DNA from: Ectocarpus siliculosus
Lineage: Eukaryota; Sar; Phaeophyceae; Ectocarpales; Ectocarpaceae
Direction of reading: 5' to 3'
Length of the DNA stretch: 64,000 nucleotides
Assembly: GCA_000310025.1 (NCBI GenBank)
Contig: FN648396.1
Location: 91,120 to 155,119, forward strand
In this document: in pieces, positions 32,701-44,700 of the stretch
Position numbering within the stretch: position 1 is the stretch's first letter
Layout: each line of letters begins with the position of its first letter
The notes under the pieces: model-generated
What the model was told of the DNA's origin: nothing
The model's database searches: none
What the model saw: only the letters and a program-made list of their open reading frames with translations
Translations under genes and position numbers: made by a program

Positions 32701-35700
32701 CGGGCACATTTTTGGTTCCCCCTAGGCTTGCGCATTATATTATTAATACTACAGCAGAACCTAGAGGTATGCGCCCCGGATGTAGAGCGTGGAATGTAGC
32801 TGGATGCATCGAAGTAGATACCCGAGAGGTAGCCTTGGTTGTCCGCAATGGGCAGCCCGCGCTGCTGTTGTTTACCGTACCGCTGCACCGCGAGAGGGAC
32901 CCCTACGTCTTGCAAGCCATGCGGTATCTGTTGCGGTTGCCGTTCGCGGCACGAGGTGACGTGTTACGTGTCACCTGTCACTGTTATTTGTTTGTGTATC
33001 GCCATGTCATGGGTTAACTTGTGATGTAGCCAACAGCCGCCGAGGTTTAGGTTTCGCATCTTCTTGGGTCGACACGATAACAAATAATCCGTCAAGTCAC
33101 GTCAAGCGCGGTTCTTCTTCCTTTTACCCCCTGCGATGGAAACTGTACCCATGTACTTTTTATTTCACAGCCAGCACACAAAAGTCGCTTGTTTTCTCTC
33201 CAACTCCAGCCCCTGCAACTGCACGTCGTTTGGTTGCTAAATTGATGTGTACAGGACGAGTCGGATGGCGAGGGAGGAGCAGCATCGTGTCCATTCTCTC
33301 CCGGTGACACTGTGTCAGGAGTCGTGTCCGCCAACCAAGACAAGGAAGGCAAGGTCGTCGTCGACCTCAACCTCCCGGCTGACACCACCCCCGAGGACAC
33401 CTCGACAAAAAAGAAAAAGAAGAAATCTCAAGCCAAGCAGGCGGCGGTAGCCACAACCGCGCCGGGGTTCCTCCCGCACCCCCACCTGGGCGATCACGCG
33501 TCCGTGTGCGGGCAGACCCTTGCGGCGCAATTAACCCCAGGGACTGTCATCGACCAGCTTCTGGTGCTTGAAGTCGACAAGATGGGGGTGCCCATGGTGA
33601 CCCTCAAGCCTCTCCTGCTGTCGGCCGTCGCTCGTAGCGGGGAAGACAAGGAGGCGTTTGTCCCAGGGGCTGCGTCGAACGTGTCCCCTGGAGACCTGAT
33701 CGCCGGGTACGTGTGCCGGGTGGAGTCTTTCGGGGTGTTTGTGAGGTTCTTGGGCAGGTTCACGGCACTGTGCCCGCGGTCCATGGCGGCGGACCGGATG
33801 GTGGAAGACCCCAGTGGGATGTTCGAGGAAGGCGACAGCGCTAGGTGGGTGGTAGGTGGGTGGGTGGATCAAGGCCGTGTTGATTGTTGGTTGTACATTA
33901 AGAGGGAATACATTTGGGAGTGGGTGTCGTGCTTTAACCCCTGGGTCACCTCTGAGGTATCTCTCTTGCGCGTGCGCTGTACTTCTTGGACATGGCCAAT
34001 GAGTTTGTGCCCTGGCACTGAGGGTCAACTTTTTGTGGCAGCACCACACAACACAATTCTCTTCAATACCCTTCTGTTTGTAGATGGACGTCATTGTGCA
34101 TGTAAGATTCCGCCCACGCATCGCAACTGCTGTCATTAACCTCCACCTCCGCCTCCACCTCCCGTCTCCGTTGACCATCAAGGTGTGTCGTACAGCGTGT
34201 GGACGAGGACACGGGGCGTGTGGTGGTGACCCTTGACCGCACCACGGTACCCACCTCCCCAGCCCTCTACCTCCGATCCCTTCTCTCGGAGACATTCGCT
34301 TCTGCCGCTGGTGGTTGTGCTGAAGCAGCACCTTCCGGCAACCTCACCGGAAACGAAGGCGCTGAGGCTTCGGAAGAGGTCGCTCGGCCTTGGGGTCGTC
34401 TTGAGTTTGGGTCAACGACAAATGCGGTGGTGGTGGCGTTGAAGGAGTACGGGGTGGTCTTGAAGGCGAAGGCGTCGAGTGGGAAGCGGGACAAGGACAA
34501 GGGTGGCCAGCTGATGGTGTGTCCCCTGGAGCACTCGATGGACGGTGTGGAGGAGGGCAACGAGGTCAAGGTACGCTGCTGCTTTCCTTTTGTCTTGTTT
34601 TGTGTGAAGGCTTCACCTACCTCGCGTCGGTTTGTCCGCCAGCTTATCTGTTCGCGGCGTTTGAAGAGCGAGCGCGACTCTGCGTCCGGGTCTGGTCTTC
34701 CCTTATGGAAGAATACGGTTCTAGCCCGTTTTGTTGACGTGCCTCTTGTTCATGTGTGCTTTCCTCTGGTGTCGCTGCCGTAGACGAAGTACCGTCGGTT
34801 AATATTTGGCGCGTCTGTATCTCATGTAGGCACCATTGATTTTGCAAGGTTAGCTTGTCATCACTCCTGCGTGTATTTTCTTCTGGTAGTCGCAACGGAT
34901 CCCCCGTGAGGTATTGTACTGGCTCCAACCATTCCAACGTGTTCTCCTTCCTCTTTGTTGCCCGTTGCTTCTCTATTGGTAACAGGTTCGTGTGATCGGG
35001 ATGGACTTGGAGAAGGGCGTCGTCGAGGTGACCATGGACACCGACCTTGTCAAGGTGAGTCGGGCCAAGGCGAATCGAGATGAGTACATAGAATCTGACA
35101 TCCACCAGTTGCGGCAGTCATATACATACCACACACGCCGTCTGGAATTGAGCAGAGTGCCGTGGATGGTTATGGAGAAATCTATCTCCTAGTCTGCTGG
35201 GACAGCCCCATGCTGAACGAGGCGACTGCTGAATTGGAGACACGCGATGCCTACCAAACCTGGATCCTTTCGATCAGATGGGACGGCGGGTGCATTCCTT
35301 GTGTCATACTGCTTTGAGAGGCAGTCAGTCCTTTACGCCGTCTTGTCTTTTGTTGTTGGAAGAGGGAGGGTTGGAAGAATGACCGTGTGCGTGTCGTTGT
35401 TGTCGTTGCGCTTGTTTTTTGGGGTTTTTGACTGATCCGTGCTCGTAGGAGCATGCGTTTCTCAGTCCAATTCGCGATTGGAAGCTCTTCTTTTGCATTC
35501 TGCTCTTTTGTTTTTGTACAACGTTGTGGTGAAAATGCAGCTCTCCATCTTTTACGCGAGTTGACCCGTACGATATATTGGTTGTTGTGCCCAGAGGCTT
35601 TTGCAGTGTCGGAAGGCCAGGCAGTTTTCCTTTGGGAGGTTAATGTTTTTTTGTAGAACACAACACGCTGGCCCAGCTAATCGTGGGGAAGGCTCCGGCC

Positions 35701-38700
35701 AGTTCCCCTTGGTCCGTTTCATGCCAGCAAGATTCATCTTGGGCGATCGCCTTCGTCGGCAAAAGCTAGCAAAGGCCCGCCCAAGGCACCGTATGCCCGA
35801 CCTTCGGTGTTTAGAGAAGCCCCCCTTTGTCCTGTCACCCACTGCTATTCCGTAGAGGCAGCCTTGTTATTATCAGCTTTCGCCCGGTGCACCTAAAAGC
35901 ACCCGTGCTTCCGATGTCAAAAATGATGTCGGGAATGTGGAGTGTGGCGCATCGGGAGGTTGCTGGTTGAGAGGCTGCTGCATATCGGTCGTGCGGTGTG
36001 TGGCGTTGTGGCGTTTTTGGTAAGGGGGGCATTTCGCCGGGGCATGTGGGGAGTCAGTACCCCGCTGCGTCGATCGGGTACGGTGATATTCGTGTGATAG
36101 TCTACGTTTATGTGTGGTATGTGGAGTTATGTTGTACGAAACAGACTACGTGCTCTTTTTGTTGCGATTGTTGTTGGTGAGCTTGACGACCACTGTCGAA
36201 CTCAGGTATTAATGGTGAATTGATGGTGTGTCTGCTGTCAGGGCTCCAAGCTGATTTTATTGTTGTGTTGTTTTGATCTGTGAAATTTGCCAACCTCGAC
36301 AACAGCAACCTTGTTTTGTTGGGCTCAAATGGTTTTTGGGTGTGTCGGTGTGCACCATGAGGGAGTGAAACACGTCGTGATGCTGAACACTCCTTTCGAT
36401 GCCCTTGCCCCCCCCCCCCCCCCCACTTTTTGGCCTGGCCGTGATGGGCAGGACACTACACCACTCATCGTGTGTAACTTAATTGTCGCCTGGTAAACTT
36501 GATCGATGTTTTTACGCATCAGGATCATATGAACCGTAATGGGTGTTTTGCGGAGATACGGCAGATTTTTTTATGCCATTTTCGTACGCACTATTCACAC
36601 CCATACCAACGTGTTCCGTATCCGTGCAGGCTGGGCGTTCGAAACACCTCCGGGCTATGGTGCCGCTAGAGGCAGGGGAGACCGTTCCCGCGAAGGTGTT
36701 GGTGGCCAAACCCAATGCCAAGTGGGCGGTAGCCGTCTCCGATGATGGACAGGGCCGCCTCTTCGTCCTACAGGTGTGCTGTCCCCTTCTCAGCATGAAA
36801 ATCTCGACTCGCGCTGGTTTTTATTAATCCTGCTGGTGTTGAGGCCGCTGATGTCAACACTGTTTGCGAATACTGCTGCGGGAACCGCTGTGGGCACTAC
36901 TGCTGTACATGTACCGTCCAACTTTGTCGGGTGTCAGTTTCTTATGGATCGCGTGAGCATGGATAACTCTGGGCGTAGACCTTGCACCATAAGAATTTTT
37001 ACCCAATACTACAGTCATGGACATGAGGTGCACGGCTCTACCAGACTTTTTGGCGAGCACCCCCAAAATGACATTTGGTTGATCAAAAACTCTCCAAGAC
37101 AACTACGGCACATGGCTCATATGCACATCACTTGTTGTTCTTATATGGTATGTGTCGTTGCATGTGGTTGAAGTGAGTCGGCGCCCTAGTCCGCTCTGTG
37201 GTTGTCTTGAGTCCGCAGCAGGTTGGTCGCTGAAATGCCCATCTCCTCGAATAGCATCACCCGTTCTCTCTCCGTTCTCCATTCGATTTCCCCCAGCAGC
37301 TAGAAGTCACTACGTGTCATGTTACCCGCCAAGCCCGATGCCTCACTGCTGTCCATTTCTCTCTCTTTCGTGCATCTCAATCGATACACTGACTGTCTTG
37401 CTTTTTAAGTGATGACTGCAGCGTGTCAATAGTACCACTAGTTGTCGTCCTCTTGATCACGTCCTGATTGCATTTCGAATCCCGTTGTCACTCCCAGGTG
37501 GCAGATTTCCACTGCCCTCACCGAACCTGCGAAGACGCTGGCCTCTGCCCAGACACCCCAACTGCTGACCCTGCTGACCCCTCGTCATCCGAAGCCAAAA
37601 GAAGAACCTTCGTGGCTAAGGTGGGGGAGTCCTTTACGCCAGGCCTGGAGGGCTACTGGGAGGCAAGGGAGGACGGCGTCGGTGCCAGTGGATGCAATCC
37701 TTACGCTGGAGCGGTGCTGGTTGTTGAGGAGGCTGACGGGAACACCGGCAAGCGAAAGGTGCGTTGCTTTCCTTGCATCGCCGGGCGGACCGTAGATGAC
37801 GTGACAGAAGACACCACACCCCATGGACCGATTTTGAAGGACCGAGTACTCCTCGACCAAGAGGATTCCGAAGGCAAACGATACGTGTACAGAAAGCTCT
37901 AGACCGGAAGATTCGACTCCGATACTTTCGGCACCGTCACTTCTTTCCTAGCCGAGTTATCACGCTTCGAAAATCGGCCCAGGGGGTGGGATCTTGTGCA
38001 ACCAACGGTGTATTGATGGTTTTGATGGATTTTGTCTTGACGTGATTGCAGCTGGTGGGTTGTGTATACAATACTCCTTCTCTCTAGCATCCGTACCGGA
38101 GCAGCTGATACGGACGACTTAGGTGATCACAGGCCATCCACCCAACAAAAAGTGCACCCTTGATTCATGTGTGCTGTTGTGTTATTTTGGTCCTGTGAGC
38201 CTGAAGCGTCGCACCGATCTATTTGATCATGTGGGATCCCTGTGTTTTCATCATATGATAGGACTTGATGTAGTCTGGGCCTCAAGCGTTGGTAGCGAAG
38301 GTGACGACACATCTTTTGATGCGCATACCCATGGAGTTGATCTTGTGCGTCGTCGCTTGGAACAATCAATGCTAACCCATGGTCGGCTACACAACTCCAG
38401 CGATAGGCTTGTTGAAGTAGAGAAACTCAACGACCGTTGTTGCGACGAGACTGGCCACTCGACTCCTACCATGGGTTGATTGAACGCGACCCCCTGTTTC
38501 GCCTTCAATGAACTCATTGTAGGAGTCGAGTGGCTNNNNNNNNNNNNNNNNNNNNNNNNNNNNNNNNNNNNNNNNNNNNNNNNNNNNNNNNNNNNNNNNN
38601 NNNNNNNNNNNNNNNNNNNNNNNNNNNNNNNNNNNGCCAGCCTTGTCGCAACAACGGTCGTTGAGTTTCTCTACTTCAACCATGCCTATCGCTGGAGTTG

Positions 38701-41700
38701 TGTAGCCGACCATGCGTTAGCATTGATTGTTCCAAGCGACGACGCACAAGATCAACTCCATGGGTATGCGCATCAAAAGATGTGTCGTCACCTACGCTAC
38801 CAACGCTTGAGGCTCGAAGCTCACATCACAGGACCAAGCAAAACAAATCACGTGCTTGAAGTGTATACCTACGGAACACGGTATATTGGGTACGTACACC
38901 GGGACCACCGAAGTCGCCGCATCAGCTGCACCGGAAAAGACGCTTGAGAGTGCTGAATGGATAACCCGACAGCTTCGTTAATGTCAAGACAACATGAATG
39001 CTCTGCACCGTTATGTCGTGTGTCTATGGTATGCTGACGCACACGGGATACTTGGTCTAGCGTACCTGAAGTTGTTCATTGGTATCTTCGCTTTTCGAAC
39101 TCTTCATCTTGTGTTGTCTTGGGTGTTCCGAAGAGCCGTCGCAAGGCTCGGGGAGAAGACCTTGATCTGGGAGGAGGTGTCAATGGTGGTGACGGTGCTT
39201 TGGATGCTATTCAAGACGTAGGGGCGCTTATGAAGGCCGGCAGGGTTCCGCTCGGCAAGATCAAGATGGGGGCAAAGGTGAGCACTCTCTTGTCCTGTTC
39301 TCCTGGATACGTGTGGCGAGCTACGACGATACCAGGCCGGATTACGGCTTGATTCTTCGCTGGGTCGTTTGCCAAGTTTAGCACCACATTGTTGGCATAC
39401 GTGGGGACCATTATGACATTGACATTGGCATCCGAGTGGTCCGGTAAGTTCAAAGAGAACACTGGTAGATGCGTGTTTACCTGACAAAAAGGCATCTGTG
39501 GGCCGGCTGGTGCACGTGTCGCTGTGCACGCCGCGAAAGGCCTCTGATTCGCTAGTTGCTCAACTTTTCGGCATATTTTCGCTGATGCACTGATTTTTTT
39601 TCTGTCTCTTGATGTGCTGGCTCGCCCATGCATGCCCCGGCGGACAACAACAACAACGAACCAGGTGGTGTGTGAGGTTCGGTCCGTGCACTGGGACCGG
39701 CTGGACGTGAAGGTAGCAGTCCGGTATCCCAAGAGCTATGGGCCCTCGGTGGGTAAAGCCCGCAATCGGCAGGTTGGGGTGGAGGAGGCGGAGAAAAACG
39801 ATCAAATCGAGGTACAGTAGGTGTACTGCTGTCTCTTCTGTTGTTCTTGAGAAGGCCACCTTCCGACTGAACCGACATCCACTTACCTACACTTCGGCAT
39901 TTGGTAGTGTTCAGGGTACCCCTCTGGTCCGTCGGTTGTACTCTACGGGGAAGAGACAAAGCGATTTGGGTGGTCGTACAATTCGTACGCAGTTGCTGTG
40001 TTGCCACACGAGTAAACATGAATCCTTATCATTGCGTACGTCCTTGGTGAGAAATCTCGGTTTTGAGCAACGGCATATTTTCTTCATTAGCTCGCGCGCC
40101 ATTGATGATCGCTGCGGCTTGTGCGAGAGCGTTGTTGGAAAATCCAATTTGTCTTTTCCCGTGTACTCCTCTATTTGAGTGTCTTTGTGAAGTAAAGGGC
40201 GGTGCAAGTGCATACAGCCCTGGTATAATTGTACAATTGTTTGTGTTGTTTTTAGATACAAGCACGAGATGAAGTAGGCATCCGACCGACCGAGTGATTT
40301 GGCCAAACAAATGCTAATGCAAGGAAATATACTCCGCCGCGCCCTTCGACTGCTCCACGGGGCGAAGGTCTATGAGCCCTTGCTACAGAAAGCGTCTTTT
40401 ATGTGACGCGTCGCGACATCGCGCGTACGACACTCCTCCCTTTCGCCGAATCTGTATAGATCAGGTGTCTGACCATAGGAGTTTCGGCCGCGAGCCCGCT
40501 AACATGCAGTTGTGTATACCAATCTGTTGATTCCTTCATTTTTACAGACGTTTTTGGGTTGTGTTTAGTTTTTTGTTCATGTTTAGGCATCTAGAATGCC
40601 ATGGCAGTGCTATGCGCTTCGCTGTGCAGTGCGCCGGTGGCGTGGCCCTAAACCATGGTTGATGCGGTTTCGAGTGCGAGGTAGAGAAGAAGGACGCATA
40701 CGAGGTTTGTGTCATCTCCTTCCTGACAAAGTATCTACACAAATCCGGCAGGGCAACGACAAGGGCACGGTGGATGCGGAGACCTCGAACAAGGGCAGCA
40801 AGAAGAGGAGACGAGAGAAGACCAACAAGTCCAAGGCTAAGGGTTCAAAGCCTGGGGATGAGGGTGAGCCTGAGGCTGACGCGAAGGCCGACAAGAAACA
40901 CCGAAAGCAAATGGTCCGGATTCGAGCCAAGATCCACTGCACTGCGGCGGGACTTCCGGGGCTCGATGGTCCTGCGGAACGACAGAGGAAGGACACCGCC
41001 GGAGATGGCGTTGCCGACCTGCCTCCTTGGCATCCGCTGGAAAAGGTGGGTTTGCGTGCAAGTCTGCTGTGGTTGGTTGTTACAATAAAATAGCGGCCGC
41101 GTGTGTGTGGCCGTCAATAGAACAGTTGGGCTAGCGCCCATCGGTGTAGTCTGTCTTGCCGTACGCATCTGCGGTGCGGTATTGGACGGCATACATTACT
41201 TTCATGCGCACTGTTTTAACCGATATGCATGGTCAAGGAGCGTAGGAGACGTTGGTTTATGCTTGGTTACTGCTGTAAGTGAAGGCAGTCTCGCTCACTT
41301 GAAAGGCGAATGGAATGCTTTCGTGCATGCAACCAATATATGAAATTATTTCATCACTGTTTTGTACCGTTTTTATTTCAGTGTGGACTCACCCCGAGCT
41401 TTCGATGACAAACCTGTTGTCTTCGCTTCTTTTTTTTTGTTTGCCCACCATGCTGTCAGTTCCACGTCGGACAAGTGCTGACAGCCCGAGTGCTCCACTT
41501 CGAGGACATGACTCAGAAGGACCCCAAGTCGGACTTCGTGTTCCGACTCCTCGAGTTGGGACTCCTGGACGGGGACGGCACTGTCACCATCGACCAATCG
41601 GGGCTAGGCGAAGCAGAAGGAGAAGGAGAGGAAGCTGTTTCTGTTCCTGCAGTGCCGTGGTGGGGAGAGTGCCCCCCCAAGGCTGGGGAAGTACACAGGT

Positions 41701-44700
41701 ACAAATCTGGATGCGATTGTGTACCACCATTACTGTTTTGAATTGAAGGGATGGCGTGGTTGGTTTTCATCATGGTGCGGCGTTGTGTGCTTACCCGTAA
41801 CGCCTTCCGTTGGTAGTACGTAGGGCCAGTTGCACCTGTTCGATGCATGGATCGTCACCAGCTAGCGAGGTGCTGTGACGACAAAAAGTTATCCCTGTCT
41901 TACCTAAGGGCTTCCGCCCGTTCATGGTGACAGAAACCTGGTAAGCTTCCGAGCACCCGCCGAGTTGATCTCACTCGCATATGTATGCAAGTTCGTGGTA
42001 GTGTAGGTCTTGGTACCGTTGGGTTTTGGTTGATGAAGGTGCTGTGACGATAAAAAGTTATCCCTGTCTTACCTAAGGGCTTCCGCCCGTTCATGGTGAC
42101 AGAAACCTGGTAAGCTTCCGAGCACCCGCCGAGTTGATCTCACTCGCACATGTATGCAAGCTCGTGTAGTGTATGTATTGGGTACCGTTGGGTTGAGGTT
42201 GGTGAAGGTGCTGTGACGATAAAAAGTTATCCCTGTCTTACCTAAGGGCTTTGGCCCGTTCATGGTGACAGATACCTGGTAAGCTTCCGAGCACTCCCTC
42301 TCCTCAACGACCCGCTCGCAATTTTTGTTAAATGCACTGCTCTGTGGGCTTCGGACTTGTCATGGATTTTTCAAGGGCTGCACCATAAGATTAGGCCAAT
42401 GGCGCCCAACATTATGTGGATGGACGGCTTGTGTCGTAGATTGCGGTTGTGATGATGCTGGTGTGGAACTGCTGATGTCATGGAAAAGGCGCTTCAATTT
42501 TCCTCCCATACCATTGTGGTCGGAACATGCACTAACATCTATGTAAGGTACTGAAACTGAAACAAGCAGGACTTGGTGAGAAAGTGCAGTGACGATAAAA
42601 AGTTATCCCTGTCTTACCTTTGGCTCTGGCCAGTGCATGGTGACAGATACCTGGTAAACTTCTGAGCACTTGCCCTGTTTCTTGTTCGTTAAGCTTTTAG
42701 CGGTTCCTTCGATGTGATGTGGTGGGACACCTGTCTGTCGGCCGGTAACGTTTTTTCTATTGTATTCGTTGTGGTTCCCGGCCTTGGAAGGAGCTGCAGT
42801 GGTCTCAACACTAGACATCCTAACGCGTTCCCATCTTTTTAGGGTCATGCCTGCGGGCATCGAACGCAAGTTGAGTCGAACACGTTTCTTTTGCGGACCT
42901 TTGCTGACTCTACCGCCGTGCCGTGCCTTGCCATGCCTTGCCATGCCAGGGGTGTCATCACGGAGGTCGCAGAGCACGGATTGCTGGTGTCCTTGTCCAA
43001 CTCGGTCCGCGGCTTGGTGCCATTGGCAAAACTCAGCTCTGACGCGACAGTCACCGCCAAAAACTTCGGCGAGTTTTTCGAGAGGGGAATGGGACTCCGG
43101 GTTCTTGTCCGGAGGGTTGAAGAGGAAAGACGTCGTCTCATCCTCTCTCTCGTCGGTAAGTCGTGTGTATAAGCTAGTGTATGTGTTGTTCATTAAGAAG
43201 AGACGCATCAACCAACTGACCAATAAAAGGCATGAGGCCCAGGGTTGCTACATCGGGAAAAACTCGTACGGACCAAATTTTGGCATGCATGTGTTTTCGC
43301 GCGTGCTCTGCCAAGTTGGGGACCGAACTTGTTGTGTTTTTTTTTTTTTTCTTGAGTAAGGGTTGTACCGTGTGCTCTGCTAGATGTTATTTACGATGCG
43401 AAGGCCGACGCCAGCGTGAGGTGGCTGCTGCCCCCCGACTTTGGCCATGCGAAGATGTAATATCAAGTTGTAATAGCACATGCTGGTGTCGGCCTTTCCC
43501 TTTGGCTAAGCACGCGACTCGAGACCCGTGCAATACAAACGATAAGGTTGTGCTGTTGAATACGTTGCTTATGACCGTGTCTCTTTTGGTCCTTGTGATG
43601 GTGTTTGTGAACCAGGTGTCCCCGACCGCGACACGCTTCCAGACTCAGCCCTCCCGGCCATGTCCCCGGGTTTCCAAGCCGATGTAAAGTCGAAGGCGGC
43701 GAGAAACCTGACGTCAGAGTCCCCTGATGCCGGAGATGTCGTCGAGGGCAGGGTGGACCTTACCGTTAAGGCGTGGTCCCCTCCGTGCGTGATGGTGAGG
43801 TTGGACGGCGGCTGTATCGGGAGGGTGTGCGTGACGGAGCTGTCGGAAGAAGAGGCTTGGAAGGACAATCCCGTTGGACGGTAAGGATGGGTGTGACGTG
43901 TGATGACGGCGTGCACTGCTGTATACATGCTTGCGCTGGCGTGGGATCATTGCGGTTGTTATTTATTCCGCAGACGTGACTCGTGTCGACTTGTGTTTGA
44001 GACGGCTTACGGCGTGTATCACCGCACTGCCGGTTCACTCACCCTCGTACTTTTCACATGGCGTGATTAGAGTCTTCGTTGATCCTTGGATCATATCCTC
44101 AATGCCCTCCTGGCCATGGACTATTGTTTCCCCTTAGCGATAGTCCCGGCCACCGCTTCCTGCCTCAGCCCCTTTGCTAGAGTTCGTGAAAATGGATGAT
44201 AGCGAGGGTGTGGCTCTGGCCATGTGTAGCGGCAATTCGGGGAGGGCTAGATTAACCCCCACACGGGGTATTCGGTGTGACCCCCTTCTATGAGCGCGCT
44301 ACCCTTGAATGGCGGCGTGTGCTCTGTCTGTTTCCAAAGGTGGTTACTATGACATCCCCGTGACATTCATTCATTCATTCATTCAGTCATGTGCTTGGTG
44401 TCGCAACTCCAGTTCAGTTTCTGTTGTCTTGATGTGTTCAGGTGGAGATGGTTTCAGCAGCACAAGGCAATGGGAATGGCTACCCACCGAGTCGTTGGAG
44501 CTACGCTGTTTGTTTTGTATTTCATGTTTTTGGTGGCTTTGTCATTTGTGCTGCGTTGTCTGGCTGGCATTCTGATGACGTCAAATCAACACGGCCGATG
44601 TCCCTCGAGAAACATGAGTGACGACCTGGAGACGGGAACACCTACATGGCATGCGGGCGATGAATCGAATCGCCCACCGTCCCCTCTTAGTGTCCGTCTC

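Noticed and set aside
41867-42290. Repeated units interpreted as a tRNA or CRISPR array
   Set aside because: There is no tRNA cloverleaf or TTC-loop motif. Units are ~169 bp with long conserved cores, not short repeats with unique spacers, and the context is a eukaryotic intron.
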